DNA of 64,000 bases, taken from the NCBI GenBank assembly GCA_020086605.1, contig JACBWW010000023.1, positions 2,415,453 through 2,479,452 of the forward strand, written 5' to 3'. Within the stretch, counting starts at the first letter, position 1, and every line of letters starts with the position of its first letter. Positions 27,301 through 42,300 of this stretch are shown piece after piece. The notes beneath the pieces are model-generated. The model saw nothing but the letters and a program-made list of their open reading frames with translations. It was not told the origin of the DNA and did no database searches. Origin of the DNA: Lanius collurio (lineage: Eukaryota; Chordata; Aves; Passeriformes; Laniidae). Position numbers and translations under genes: made by a program.

Positions 27301-30300
27301 CTCACTTGCAGTATCTCTTGTTTTGAAAGCTGTTCTGTGTGTATGTGTGTTAAGGTTACTATTAGGATAACCTAATATTAGGGTATTAGGATTATCATGT
27401 GCTATTGCATAGAGTTGCAAGAATAAATAGTTCATGTGCCAGTGCAGCATCTTTGGAGTCACATACATGCAGCTGCTGGTGCCTGTGGTCTTTGCAGTCA
27501 GAGCTCATTTGGAGACATAATGATACTATTTTCTTCAGCTTTTTAATTAAACAGAGACTTGAATTCCGTATATTTCTTTCCACATTTCTTCAAAGCTCTT
27601 ATGTTTGCCCTCTTCCCCCCACTTCAGCTTTCCCTAGTAGATTAGAGCCTGCTGGAAAACACAGAGCACATTGTGAAGTCCAAAGCAAAAGCTGACTCAG
27701 CGATCCTTCCCATTTAGGCTGCCACTGTTCATGGAACAGGAGGTTAGCCTTAAATTACTTCTGCCGAAAAATAATGCTACCCATTTTATTAACTGTTGCT
27801 GTGTCCTTTAACTTAGTTTTCTAAAAAAAGTAATCTACTACTGCCGTAACACTCTGGAAAAGAGGACTTTCTTTTCGTATGCTGGAATAATTCTCATTTT
27901 TCTGTAAGAAGCATTTGGCATCTCTTCTCCAGATCTCTGGAGAAAGGCTCTTTCCTAGGCACAGCCCATATCTCTACCAATAGTGGCTCCTGTCCTTGAA
28001 GGCTTTTAGCTCATCCTCTCTTGAGGAGAGGCGGCATGGTTGTGGTGCTGGGTGGGTCCCTTTAGAGCAGGCACAGGGCAGCACAGGAGTAAAAAGACTT
28101 CCTTGTCATTCCCATCATCCTTACTAGCTGGAGCAGATCCACTTGTGACCTCAGAGCAGATGGGTGTCAAAACCTGCTCCATGTGTCTGAGTGTGATCTC
28201 ACCACTGCGTATGAACCTGGATGCCAACACGGCAGCAATGCCGGAGGAGCCGGTACTGAGGTGCCACTACAAAGAGAAAAGCAAATCTCATCAAGTTCTT
28301 GTGTTCTCCATAAAGCAGCTAGTGACAACTTGGGGTGATGTTCCATGGAGAAAGTGGAGTTTGAGGAGGGAGCTGGCCAGAGAGCAGTGCTTCATGTGAC
28401 AGTGGTGGGAATTTTGGATGCCTGTTGTTCTCAGAAATATGCCCAAGTGCCCTTTTTCCACTGGGGTATTAAGAAGTTATGTAGACTCAGCCTAATTTCA
28501 TTAATGGATTTAAAACAGGTTTTGGCATAAGGCAGCCAAGCACATCAGGAATGGAACAAAAAATATTCTTCCTTAGTCCAAGAGCCTGGAATCTGCCTCT
28601 CACACCAACTAAAGCAAGTGACAAATGCTGGTTTTGTTGTAATCTAAAATCTTTCTCTTTTCTCCCTCCCCCACGTCCATTGTGTGCATGAGTGCATAGA
28701 CTATTTATTAGCAAATTTAAAGCCACAGGCACAAAACTACTGTGGAGTCACCCTAAGGGCCCCTAAGAGGAGGAACATGTTGAATTACAAGATACTTACC
28801 AAAGCAGCTGCATTTAGTCTCTTGATTGCCTTGACTCCAGCTCTAGGTACTTATTGATGCTTTTCCTTTTAACCCTTATTTCTTTCCAGTCTGATCTGCA
28901 TTTTTGACAGGTGATTATTATCCCTGAAAGAGCTGACAGCTCTGCTAGTCTCAAGTGCTGCAGAAGTCCTGATGGTGGTTTTAATGCATGCAAGTTGTCT
29001 TTGAAAAATATTTGGAAGGAAAGGCTGTAGAAAACTTGTAGAAAACATATGAAGCTTGTCTGCACTGCTCTGTTGGGGCAGGATATATCCTGGTCCCAGA
29101 ACAACCCTGAGATCACAGGGTGTTGGACGTCAGTGGGGGGCACTCCTAATTGTGCAACCTGGAACAAAGTGATACAGATAACAACTAGACAACTTCTGTA
29201 GGTATTTTCAGCACTTTCCTGGCTCTGTCCTTAGAGGTGAGAACCTCTCTCAGCTCGTGCCTCTCTACTGTACATCAGTGACTCCACTTCTGGGTTTGTT
29301 CTTCACAGCAGGCACCTCTCACAGAATTCGTCTTGTTAGTGGGCAATCTGTGACTTGTCTTGAGTCCAAAGGAGAAGCTCGTTGGTGTCAGACCTAAACC
29401 CTGGCTGTCACTGTGCAAATACCTTCCTCCTGTGCTGGAAGACTGTAGGAACGCTCAGATTTGTTGCTCAGGATGTCTCAATTAAACCATATTCAAAGCT
29501 GAACTGCACTGCACAAATGCTTATCATACTTCAAGACCTGCTGATGGGAAGAAGAACATTCTTAGAATCCTAGAATGGTTTAAGTTGGAAGGGATCTTAG
29601 AAGGATCATCTCATTCCACCCCCCTGCGTTGGGCAGGGACACCTTCCACTACACCAGGTTGCTCCACGCCCCATCCAACCTGGCCTTGAACCCTTTCAGA
29701 GATAGGACAGCCACAGTTTCTCAAGGCAAGCTGTGCCAATGCCTTTCCACCCTCACAGTGACAGATTTCTTCCTAGTGACTAATGTAAACCTCCTTTCTT
29801 TCAGTTTAGAGCCATTTTCCCTTGTCCTATCACTACATCCACCATGATGGACAATGAGTGTCCTGGTACAAAGCCTCATGTGCAAGGGTTGAACAACTAA
29901 CAAATGCTAGGATGAATTTAATTTTATGAAGGACCCTATTTTTAACTTCTTAACATACAAAATTCTTTGTTGCTGCAGTTTGGCAGAGTTCTGTCTCTTG
30001 CAACAGGGGTCACTGCTTCCATACAGTGCTAGAGTTGGTTTATCCTATTTTTACTAAGCTGCGAAAGTTGTTTTTCTAGTATGCTGTGACTCTGCTTGCT
30101 TCCCCACCCTTAGACTCCATCTGTACACTTCAAAATAGAAGGAGGAAGAGGGCAGAGAAAGAACAAAGGCTCATAATACGAATGGAAGGAAACTAGGGAA
30201 ATTCAGGAGGAAACGGACAGTGAGAAATACAAAAAGATCCAGCTGCGCTGAATGCATGGGGTATGAGTGCACAGAGATGCTTTCTACTTGTATTCAGAGC

Positions 30301-33300
30301 TCAAGACCTGCATTGTAGAGCTGAACTTTCCTTTGAGTCGGTGACCTATTCAGACACCTAACAATGTCCATTATGTACAGTCAGCTTGTTTATGCCCGGT
30401 GCAGGACTTTCATACCTTTTTCCATGTACATACCTTTTTCCATCAAACTACTTAACAAAGTGGCCACACCAGGCTCAATTTTGCTGGACAAGCTCTTGAC
30501 CACCAGCTTTCAGCAAGCATCTTGTAAGTTCAGAAAGATTTGGGAGGACAAACTGTGATGACAAGATGCTCAAGGAGAACATCTGCTGGTGAAAACACTG
30601 TTCTTAGTTGACTGATAGCAATGTCTCTTTCCTTTGAAGGACAGGGAAAGGGGAAAGAGGTAGCAAGAATTGGGTCCCTGCCCCTCATGGAGTTGTAATG
30701 ATCAAACTGATATGGTGAGAAGCCTGAAGAGGCGAGTCCAGAGCAATGCTTGATGGCAGTGTGGGACCAGCCTGGCAGCAATGCTTGTGCATCACTGTGG
30801 GATGAGAATAGTGGAGAGGGGAAACCCAGCGAGCTGGAGGAAAACATCTCTGCCATGGCGACCCAAGCAGTGCTGTTGCTGCCTTCATCCTTGCTGCAGA
30901 ATAGGTGGGGTTGTCAGCCCATGAACTATGCTTAGGTTTGTTGTACAGCTGCAGAGGAACCAGCTGGCCCATGTTTAACATGGGAGGTGATCCCCCAGGA
31001 GGCTTTGTATGCTCTCTGTGGAGTTCAGGGCAGCAGCTGCAGAAGTGCCCAAGTGTGCTCCTCTGCAGAGATATCCTCTGTGACCTTGGGCAGCCCAAGG
31101 TTTTAGCCCTGTTGCTTGGAAACAGCTCCCATCTCCACTACAAAATACAACATGAGGTTTTGGATCACGTGATAGCTCTGATTAGCAGGTACAGCTTTTG
31201 GGGTAGGAGAAATCATGACTTGACCTTAACCTGTAGTTTTCAACACAAAGATGTAATTCTCAGTTGAAGGAGGTGCTCTTTAACCCAGCCCACCAAGAAG
31301 CAGCTGTAAGCAGTGGCTAAAAGCTGAAGCTAGAAATAAGGTACGTATTCATGGTGTGAGCAATTTGGGCATTGGAGCAAGTCTGTGCAGGCACTGGTGC
31401 TATCTCCTATTTAAAGAGAGAAAGCATTTTGTCAGCTTGCTTGTTCTGTCTTATGCTCTTGTTTAACCACCACTCATTCAGTTAGAGCCACTTAGCAGCT
31501 TTTAAGGCATTTCTTTAGGGGGAAAAAATGAATTCTACACATTCAGGAAAACATCTGTCATCGTTAGGAGCAGAAACTGTGGCTAACATGGTCCCTGGAG
31601 CATGTGGGAGAGCTCCAGTTCGTTACTGCCTCTCTGCAGTCACTTCTGAGAGAACAGAAATGGTTGTGGAGGTGAAGAAGGATTTGGCAGCCTTGCCCAA
31701 CATTTAGAAAAAGAAATCAAGGGGCGCCTCTTTGAAACCTCAAACGTGTGCACAGCACATGACACACAAGGAGTGTTTTTATTCATGTTTGTTCTCAGGA
31801 AATTATGTTGCTTTGTAAGCAGAGTTCTTTTAAGTGTCTTAAGTTTGGCACACTACGAGCTGGGCTTTAGCAGGCACTTCTGGAAGTTGTCAGCCTGAGC
31901 TGTATTTTCCTGACTCAGATCCTTGCAGTAAGAACTGAGGAATGGAGCATTTAAATGGAAAAAAAGAGTAGAAGCTACAGTGCAGCTAGATAATGTCAAT
32001 CTTGTCATTGCTTTTAATATTCATTGCCAGGCACAGCGATCACACTATGTCAGTTTTAAGTTAAGCAACCCTTAGTCCTAGTCATCTTCTGCCTACATAC
32101 ATGAAAGGGATGACTGAGCCTACAGCTACTAAAGACATCTCTCAATTACTTATATTTCACTGGGTATTTAAAGATTAGGTTGTGACATAGAGGATGAAAG
32201 GGTTTTTCTTTATCTTTTAATAAGAAACTTGTATTTGCAGATATGAAAAAGACCAAAAGCTGAAGTGTCCAATATGCTCTTCTTTTCCCTGCTGTTTCCT
32301 CCAAATGGTGTGGGGGTAGGGAAGCATGTGGAGATCCTACAGGGAATAAAACAATGTTCCTCTTGGTTTACTGCTTACCACAGCCCAGCCCTGTTTCCCA
32401 AAATTGATGGGTAAGGATGTGCTGTGCTGTGCTGTGCTGTGCTGGAGTTCTCATGACATAGCCTTGCTTGCAATGTAGGAGACCAAGCAAGGTACAGGGC
32501 ATTAAATATATGGGGCTTTGCATGCTTTAAATATGAACAAAAGGGAGGATGTAATGCAAGAAGCACTGAGAGATTCCTGTAGTCTCTTGCTTTTGCTTTC
32601 TCTGCTGACTATCAAACACTTTTTGGGAAAAGGACCTCTTCATTAGCCTTGTGATGCTCCAGCCCCTCAATTAATAGTCATCCTTGCGATCTCCAGAAAA
32701 CTATCTGGCAGAATCAGGGAGGACCAGATAAACCTTGTCCTAAACTCAAAGAAAGAAGCAAGGAAAAGAGTTTGGAGAAGGTCTTCCAGCTGTCTGTATT
32801 TAAAACTGTGGGAAGGGGCTGAAAGGCATGTATCCCAGTGTAAAACAAAGCCAGCAGCTTTCATATCCCCTTTAAGGCAGACACATGTGGCAGGAGTAAA
32901 GATGCTCCCCTTGCTGTAGCTGCATGATCTCAGAAATGAGTAGTACAGACTGCACTCGCCCCAGCGTGTGCTCAGGAGAGGGGTGTGAGCTGTTCCCACA
33001 CAACCATCTCGAGAGCAGCCTGAAACCATGTTTAACGTCCTCCTGCCAGCCATTCATCCTTATGTGAGCAGGTTGGAACAAGTGATGAAGTTGCTTGAAG
33101 AGGATTTGATGGTGAGCAGGTTGTGTGTGGCGTAACAGACTTACCCAGTGTCTTGAGGCTCTTGCTTTGTTAGCAGCTTAACTGGACATAGAAAACCCTG
33201 ATTTCATGATCCACAGACCTGGGGATGTGGGGGAGAGCTGGGCCAGACCCAGCACCCTTTGTATCACCACATGCACGATGTGGATGAGGAGGACTTGAGG

Positions 33301-36300
33301 CAAAGGCAGCGTGTCTGGAGAATAGTGGAGATGCAGAGCAGCCCAGACACAACGCTGCTTTGGGGAAGCAGAGTGAATCTGTGCCTCCTGCTGTTGGTGT
33401 GCCCCAAACCAGCTTGGGTTTTCCATGTGTCTCTGGGCACATCCACGATGTGCATGGTGAAGGCCTGGGAGAAACCCTGCAGCTAAAAGTGTCCTTTGTT
33501 ATTTGTCTGATCTTGCCTTCCATCCCCGAGGCTGTTACAACTGGATAAGCTAAAAAAGCAAAGGAATCATGGCACAGCAAGGAAAATCCCTGATCTGGAT
33601 TAGACACACAGCTGAGTTACCAGCACTTCCACAGCACAGCCAGGCTTTTTCAGCCAAGCTGCACATGCAGGTAGTGTACAATCCAAAGGAAAGAAGTGCA
33701 AGGTGAAGAGGAGGTGACTGTGGTAGCCAGGCATTGCTATGAGCCAGTACACATTGGCTCTGCCTCTGAGTTTGCTGTGTGACTTCATCTCTGCATACTG
33801 CTGTTTTCTTCCCCAAGTTGCAGGGTGTGCCTCACACCCGCAGAGGACTGAGAGATTGTGTCTGTTCTTTTCTGAAGTGCACCATCATTCCTTGTGGTGC
33901 TTTAACCCTGACAGTTAATACCTCCAGGTCACCTTTCCTGTTACAAACCACCATCTGTAACTTTGGCCCTCTGCTCATGTGCTCGTGCCCCAGCAGTCTT
34001 TTGCTGCTCCTGAGTTTGAAAAAAAGTGCTTGCTGCTTCCCACCTTCATCTCAACCAAATGTGCAAGATCAGGAAGCGAGCAGGGAAAGCCAGCCTCAAC
34101 TCAAAGGAGAGGAGAGAGGTAAAATAAGCACTTGCCTTCTGAAGTTGCTACTTGGAACTGTACTGATGCAGACTTTCCCATTTGCTCTGTTCTCTGTGGA
34201 GTTGAGCACAGCAGGGTCTGTTCAGGTAAGCATCACCCCACCTGGGAGATGCTCCTGTAGGATTTTGCTGTGAGGGAGAAGAAAACTGAAGGGGGTTTTT
34301 GTTCATAACCTAAGAATCCCGCTTCTAAGTGGTGCCTTTAGGCATATATTTAAATGGCAAAAGCTGTCAGTTTTTCTTCTGTCAGAATTTATTCCTGTTG
34401 CTGCATTCAGGCAAGGGTATACTGTGAAAAATGATCGTCTCTAGTGGCAACTCCAGAGTCTTTTGCCATTCAGAATTGGCCTTGTTTAACTCTGCTGCTG
34501 AGAAAGGGCATTCAGGCAGTCTTCCTTTGGTTTTGTTCCCTCTGTACAGAGTCAACATGGCAATAAGAACAGAAAATAAGCTTCAGTTTCTCTCTGCACA
34601 TTGTCACGAGGCTGGCTATCAGGCTTTGGGCATCTTTGTGTTCTTCCTGTTCTTTAAAGCAGGAGAGTAAATTGGAGTCCCCAGGTTAGGTGTCAGCCTG
34701 CAGAGATGTTTGTGGTAACCCACAAGCAAGGAGGAACCCTAATTTGATGTGCCTTCATATTGACTCTTTCATATTGACTGTCTGAGTTTTTCACGTTGCT
34801 TCAAAAGAGTGGTTTTTGAAAATTCCATGGTTCTGGGCCAGTATGGACAGATTTCATAACCTGCTCTTGCTCCTGCCTGGAAGGTTGCACTAGTAACTGT
34901 TTTTCTGCAGCATGATACTGCACTTCACCTTCTCCAGCACAGAGGATTTTAGAGGGTCATTCACATGGTCTGTGGCTACAACAGGGTCATTCAGAGTCCA
35001 TGAGCAGTTTAACCCTTCAGACTTTCTGCTGAAACTCTTAAAAAGGAACTCTGTGAAGAGCACTAGTTTGGTGGCATAAACCTTTCCATCAGACTTTCCA
35101 GACTGGGTTTTCTAGATAATGGCTCTGCTCTACTCTTAACCAACCAGCACAAGCTTCTTGTTGCAAATTGAGTCACCCAGTGTCACATTTGATTGATTGT
35201 GAGAGGGGGTGATGCTACCTTTGAATCTACTGCCAAGTCTGCATATACTTGGCAAATTTTCCTTCTAAAGTCTTGAGGGAAAACAATCAGGTGAGAACCT
35301 CTACTTTGGAGCAAGGAAAAGAATGTTTCTGCCTCTAATGGCTGGAAGGAAAGCACTGTCACTCTGGCTGGCTTAAGCTAGGGTAGAAAACTAGGAGGCA
35401 AATTATTGCTGCTTCTAATTTTCTTCCTTTTCTGCAACGCCTGGCTTCAAGCAGACGTCAGCTGGAGGGGGTGTGGAGGCTGACTGTGCTTTTGAATGCT
35501 GGAGCTGGCAGCTCTAGAGAAGAGTTCCCATGTGCTCTTGGATACACTGATGTCCATGTGCCTGTGGAACTTGGGTGTGTGCTCTGGTTTGCAGCACTGC
35601 TTGTTGCCAACATGTGGCTGGATGTAGGTGGCCTGCCCTTGCTGTAATTTGGCGGGTACTAATAAATCAACACTATGCAAATCTGCCTTTAGTTAGATCT
35701 TCCTCCTCCCAGATGTATGGCACTGCATGTGGGGTTTAGGTATCTGGAGCTACAAGGGGAGTCCCTGCTGGAGGATTGTGTCTTGCCCTAGTTTAGTTAC
35801 ATGCTCAGAAACACGACTTTGTATGAAAAAGTTGGAGTTTTACTACTGACTTCTCAGTCCATCCACACCCCATCTAGTATAAAAAATTGTTTATTATCAA
35901 GAATGTTACCATCCTGGTTGGAATAAAATTGCTGTGTGACTTCTAACTGCATCCTGGCCTTACCAGCTAAAGAAAGAGCAGATCAGCTGGCTTGATTTAA
36001 TAGCAGAAATGGAGGAATAGCTGACGGTGGTGCATTTCTTTTTTTTGTCTGTAGTGATCTTTAGCTCAGAAGAGCACATCTCTGCTAATTGACTATTAAA
36101 CATGATTGCTTGCTGAGGTGCGCTGGCTTGCCATTTCAATCCTTTAAGGAATAAGCCTCTGATCAGCTGCACATAGGGCTCTTAAATATAATCTGCCTAA
36201 TGACTGGAGGGCTTTGACCTTCTGTTATTAAGGCGCTGATGTTTTGGGTTACAAACTAAACCTTTGGGGTGGGGGGCTGAGCAGGGGTGGGGTTTTTTCT

Positions 36301-39300
36301 GAAATGGTAATATTCCAAACAACAAAGGCTGCTTTTTAATCTCAAAGCAAGACTTGGAAGCAGCACAGAGTCAGTCTAGAGATAAGACTTTTAGCTCAAG
36401 ATTTCTAGGATTGCACACATGTTACCACATGCCTGGACCACCAGTTAGTTACCTACCTGGCCACAGATCCTTTGTCCCAGTTGCTGTGCATGCAAATAGT
36501 GTGTGTTTGCGTGTGTTTACCCAGTTTGGAAAAAATCTGAGCCCTGAGGGATTCGAGTTTCCTTTTGTGTTATGAAACGGGCCATGCTGAGAGCCAGCTG
36601 AAGCACTGCTCACTGCCTGCTTTGCAGACACTGCAGGCTGCAGGAGGGTTTTGGAGCTCATGTACTCACTGTTTGAGGAGGGATGGTTAGTCTGGTGTTT
36701 AGCGAGGATTCCAACTGCCATTTTAAAGAGCTCTGGTGACAGGCTCCAGAGGAAATCCCAATCCAAGCCTGAGAGATAGCAGCAGCTTAGGGTCAGAATC
36801 AGAAAGGGCTGGGCAAAAGGAGGGGCTAGCTGCAAACAGAGGCAGATTGGCTCTTTCCCTCTTCAAATCTGTTTTGTTCAGCTGGCACCATCCTCCTCCA
36901 CAAGCATGGATGCAGGGGGGGAATGTTCCTTGCCGTGGCACGCTTTGGGAACTCTCCCCAGGCTGTGGGGAGCACACAGATTACTTGGATGCTTTCACAT
37001 CCCCTTTCCCCCCACACCCCAGCTGGTTGATACACATCATCCTAAAGCCTTAACATTGTGTGGCAGCAGGCTAGAAATGGGAAGAGGGACAACACTCACA
37101 CTTGCTCTGCTGTTTTAGAGTAAATGCTTCAGGAACAGTTGGCATTTCATTGCTGATATTAAACCTGGATGTGGGGAGAGAAGGGAGAATGTGGCTAAGG
37201 CTGAACACCTGCTCCTGACAAATAATCCACAAGAGACCCTGCAGTAATTTTGTAAATCGCAAGCACATTTTCAGCCTTCCCAGAAATATGTACTTCTAAA
37301 TGCTAATCATCAAATACCTTAAATTACCAATCCAGCAGATTAATCTATAAATTGAGGTAGGCTTAGAATAGCCGTTGGAGAACAATATTCAGTAAGTGGT
37401 ATCTAGTTCAGTGCTCTCCATGTGTTCCTGTTCTGACCTGACAAATAACACAGTCTCTTCTTTGTGTTATATTAAAATGTGTCATAGGAAGGCTGTTTAA
37501 ATGGTTTCTTTTTGACCCGTCACGCAGCATGTGTCTGTAGGAGAGAGGGCTCCTGCATGCAGCAAGGCCACAAAGTGGGAGACTGTGAAATGAATGATGC
37601 CTAGAGCATCAAAATCCAGCCCACCTGTTTTCCCTGCCTTTCCTTTTTTGCACTTGTAATCATAGAATATTGGAGATTTGTTGGATTGCTCATAGTAAAG
37701 CTTCAAAGCAAGGATCAGCAGTGGGAGCAATGTATTTAATTTGTTGTAACCTGAAGTAAAGCTGCTCCATGCATGTTCCACTAAGATGAGTCAGGTTGTC
37801 ACCTCTTTCTAAGGTGACATTACAGGATGTCTGTCTGCAGACTTTGGCCTTTTATTTGGGAGGGGAGAGGAGGGAGTTGGTTTCCTTTGCAGCAGCAAGG
37901 GTAAAATAGGCTTTTAATAAAGCTTAAATTCTGCAGCTGTTGGCTAAGTTAATAAAAGAAGTGCTGGCACTTTGTCCTCCTGGAGATGAGCCTTTTCCAG
38001 CTCTCTGCCATGACCCAGGGACGTGAGCCATCCCTTCTGGTCTTTTTCCCTTTGTGCCACTTTCTTGGATGAGAATAATGAGAGAGCTTCTTCCCTTGGC
38101 AAGGCTTTACCTTGCTTCGCCTTTTCTGCTCATGGAGGTGGTTTAGGTTTGTGAATGGAAGGAAAAGAGTCTTAGAAGAAGTGCTGTAGCATAGATATCA
38201 TGGAGGAGGCTGTGACTTCTTACTGATTATAAATAAACTCAAATCCCTGATTATAGACCCTGCAGAGAACTAGAAACTCAAAAGCCAAGAGATAAGAAAA
38301 GGAGGAACTTTATGTATGGTAGAATAACGCCTTCCACCAGGGTACCTGTGGATCAGCTAAGTGTTGCTGGAGACCTGAGAACAGCCCTGCTGAAACACCA
38401 GATTACAGTCCAGATACGGGCAAGAACACTTTGTCCAAATACTACTGTGATTGAGGCAGATAAGGGAGGGCTTTTTTGTTCATGCAGAAAGCTTCCTGCT
38501 TCTTACTCGTCTCCTGGGAGGTTCAGCATGACCTCCTTGTACCTGGCTGTTTGAAGAGCCTCATCCTGGTGCTGGAGAGCCCAGTAGCATGAAGTCTGGA
38601 GCAGGGCAAAGCATCTCCTCCTCTCCCTTCAAATGTATTTTTCTCCCGCTTTGCTAACAGTAGCCTTTGAAGTGCATCGGAATTGTTCACAAGCAGATTC
38701 TCCAATGGAAACCTCCAAACATTTTGAGCAGCTTGAGGCATCTGGTTTAACAGGAGAGGACACAGAATACAGACATAACTGGGTGCTTAACATCAGTGAG
38801 CACACTGCAGTACCAGTGTGAGGGGATCCCGAGGCAGCTCCTAGGCAGAGTGTGATAGCCTTGGTACAGTTGTCATAGATGAAGTTAAAGAAAATGAGGA
38901 GTTATGCTATGAGTGAGATTCAGTCTCTTCTCTCTCTTGCCAGGAACTGAGAGCAAGCAGAATGGTGAATGACCTGACTCTAGCAGTGTGGGTCATTGGG
39001 TGCTGCATGCTGTGAAGGCTTTCACTAGTCCTTATCTTCGAGTTTTGCCAAGAAGCTGGTCCTGGGGGAACAGAATCTCAAGCTATGAGGCAGAAAAACT
39101 TTCACTAGGAGATCTGATTGTAATTGAAAAACAAGGAAATAAAACCAGCTTGAGAGGGTCACAAGGTTCAGAGGATTGCTCAGTAAGTTGGGTCAAAGGA
39201 AACTTAGCTGTCCTGAAGCAGATCACAGAAACAGCTGAAAACTGGGCTGGACAGAGACATGGAAAGGAGCATAGCCAAGAAAAGCCTTGAATTTCCATGG

Positions 39301-42300
39301 CGCAGTGCAAAGGGCAGGAATCTTGAAGATTAGTTGCTTGAGGGTTCAAATTGCCTGCCCGGGTGCCTGTCTGAGCCCCTGCCTTCTCTGGGCTTGTGGC
39401 ATTTTCCTGAGAACTCCCTGCAAGCACTTGTGGTTGAACTACAGTCTGCATTTCTGAAAGAGGCATCCACTCACAATGGAAAGACTTACAATTTGGGATC
39501 CACCACATCCTTTGGGAAGCTGTTCCCATGGTTAATGCATTTACCACGTAACTGTTAAAGTTCCCTGAAGGAGTTTGAGTCCTCAGCTGGCAACCTGCCT
39601 GCCTTGCTCAGCACTGCTGCATAGCTCTCTGCCTCCTGAGGCAAAAGTCTTGCTAGAAGGGGACTAAAGGCCTTCCTGGGATCATGCAGGCTCCTCTAGG
39701 AAAGCCAGGGAGCTGAACTTGTTCCCTCTAACCAAGAGTGTGGACTGAGTTTTATGAAACATTGGTGTGTTCATTCATCAGCGGTCCACTGATCTTGTCT
39801 CCTCTCTGGGTAATGTGTGCCTTGCTCGTTTGCCTCAACAGCTGGTAGATCATGCAGGATTTGAGAAACAGCTCTGGCATTGTACCAAGCAGAGGCTGTG
39901 GGACACTCAAAGTGAATTCCAGAGATGATGTGTCATGAAAGCCCTGGCCCTGCCAGTCCCTCTGCATGAGGCTGCTGGAGGTAGTGGGAGCCTTGCCGGG
40001 TTGCAGTCCCCATGCTCAAGGAGAGCTTTGGCTTTCTGAGCACATTTTGGTGGGTGGATGTTAGCTGCAAAATCTGTTTGGGAGCGAGCCTGCAGCTTTG
40101 TGTGGGTGGAAGGGAAGCCTTTGCACTTACCCATCTGCCTGCCTCCAGCTGGAAGGTGACAACTGAGCTTGTGGCTGGGAGAAGTCAGCTGTTTCCATTT
40201 TCTTCCTCTGGGGACTTAAAATCTATTTCCAGTGAGGTGAGTCCCTGGGAAGAGGAAGAGCAGCCCTTCTAAATGAGTGCTGCCAAAGCTGAAAGTCACT
40301 GGGAAGTGGCCTTGCCAGCCTCAGACTTTTAAAACACGTCAGTCAAGCCCTGGAAGAAAAACAGGATAATCTTAGTATCTCCTCTTACATACATTTTGGC
40401 TCTGCACTGTTCTCTGGTTTGTTACTAAGCTTTTCTGTAGCCTTAGAAAGTTGTTGAAACAACTGACAAAGTTCTTGTTGAGAAGAAGAGTACATCCTTT
40501 CATCAGTTGACTTACTATTGTCTGTTCTCTCCTAGCTGGACACCATGTTTTATATGGCAAGCATTTTTAAAGCTTTTAGGGTATTTCTCTTCTTTCCTTA
40601 CCCCTGAAATACCCTCTTTGATCTGGATCATTGGGCCAGCTCTTAATCTGGGCTGGAACAGGAGAAAGTAATTGTGATGGATCCCCCAGTGATATTACCC
40701 TTCCCAAAAGCAATTAAATGTGATCAAACTCTCATTTTTGTTTTATGACTACTTGTAGCAGTGCCCAAACATTTATGGTCCCCCAAAGTGCCACATGCTG
40801 CCAGGCCAGGCTTTCCACTGGAAGATAATGTGTTAATATTTATGCTGCTGGTTAACTTGCACAACACTGCAAAGCAGCCGCTCCACTGGGCTCTAGCTTC
40901 TTGCTCGTTGTAGTGGTGCATTTGAACTATGCAGCCCTGATTCTCCTTCACCCTCACTTAATTTCCTGGGAACTTTCCCCTCTCCTAGGCTGCTGAGCTT
41001 TGTGAACATTTGCCAGTGGAAGGCAGTGTATTTGTTTTAAACAGATCTATTCTTAAAGCTGTCAGATTAATTGCTGGGCTGGGAGCAGGGGTCCCTCCCT
41101 GCCTCTCTCCAGCCCTTCTCACCTCATTTTGATCAAAGGCTGATGTTGATCTCATACAGTGGGAAGCTAACCAGGACTAAACACTGAGGCTGTCTAGGAG
41201 CCACAGGGACAGACCCAGGGGCGCTCTGCATTGCTGGGGAGACACTGGGGGTTGTTTGCTCAAGGGTGGTTAGGGTGTTGGATCCTCCTTGCATGGCACA
41301 CTGCGCTGTAAAGAGCAACCTGGGAGTCGCACCAGCTGCTCTGCCATCCACTCTCATTCACTTTGAAATCCCTTTAGTACTGGAACAATTCCATTAGCAG
41401 GACTTCTTAGGCCTGATTTGGAGTGGTTTCTCTGCCAATTGAAACTAAGTCTGTGCACCAGTGTGGAGAGCTCGTCATAACCAAGACATTCCCTGCGTAC
41501 CTCGGTGCTGCTTGCAGCTGAAGTCTTGAACAAAAGATCTGCTGTTAGACAAAGGAGGAAGGAGTGAGCCTCTGAAGAGAGGAAGAATTTCTCCTCTGTT
41601 TGCCAGCAGTTTTTTTCTAGCTATTCTTTTTTTAAGGATTGGTCACCAATTAATTCATGTCGTTTTGCAGACAAAGCTGTCAACATTTTTAAGGTTGCAT
41701 GGTGAAATAACTTCAGTGCTGTTGGTTCTAGCAGCTCTGAATGTTCTCAAACAAATGCCTTTTAAGATAAAAATGGCCTGTGCTTGATCCCAGCCCAGAG
41801 TTGTGGTCGTTACTCTTTTATTTGAAACATCTCAACTGAACCCAGTGAAGTCAGTGAGAGCTGCAAGTGTTTGAAAGTCAAGTCACACTTATTTCCATGG
41901 CTAAATATGGGCGTAATGCGGGGCGTTACTCTAAAATGCTCCAGCGTGTTACCCAAGTTGGAGCCCAGCAAGTGTGCTGTGTTCCACAGACACTGCCTGC
42001 AGTAGCTTCTGACATCCTTCAGGTCACCAACCTGTTGGACCTCAGTACCAAACACATCGTGCCCTCTCACTTTTTTTTTTGCTCTTACCTGCTTTTGGGG
42101 TGTGAGATGCCTCACAGCCACATAGGAGTGTAAGCTCGCTGGCAGCTTGCATATGTGTGCATTTCTGATGATTTCTGTCCATTGGGTCAGAAGTGAAAAT
42201 GGTAGAAGCAGGACACCTTCCTCCCCCACCCCTGCACATTTCCCACAGAGTGTGGACTGTTAGAGCTTTATAAAAGGCATTTTGTGCCACTCTCCGTGGC

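Noticed and set aside
32241..32330. TATTTGCAG acceptor followed by a frame with KLKCPIC, suggesting a zinc-finger exon
   Set aside because: No partner exon, the frame ends soon after, and no zinc-finger spacing continues; probably chance.
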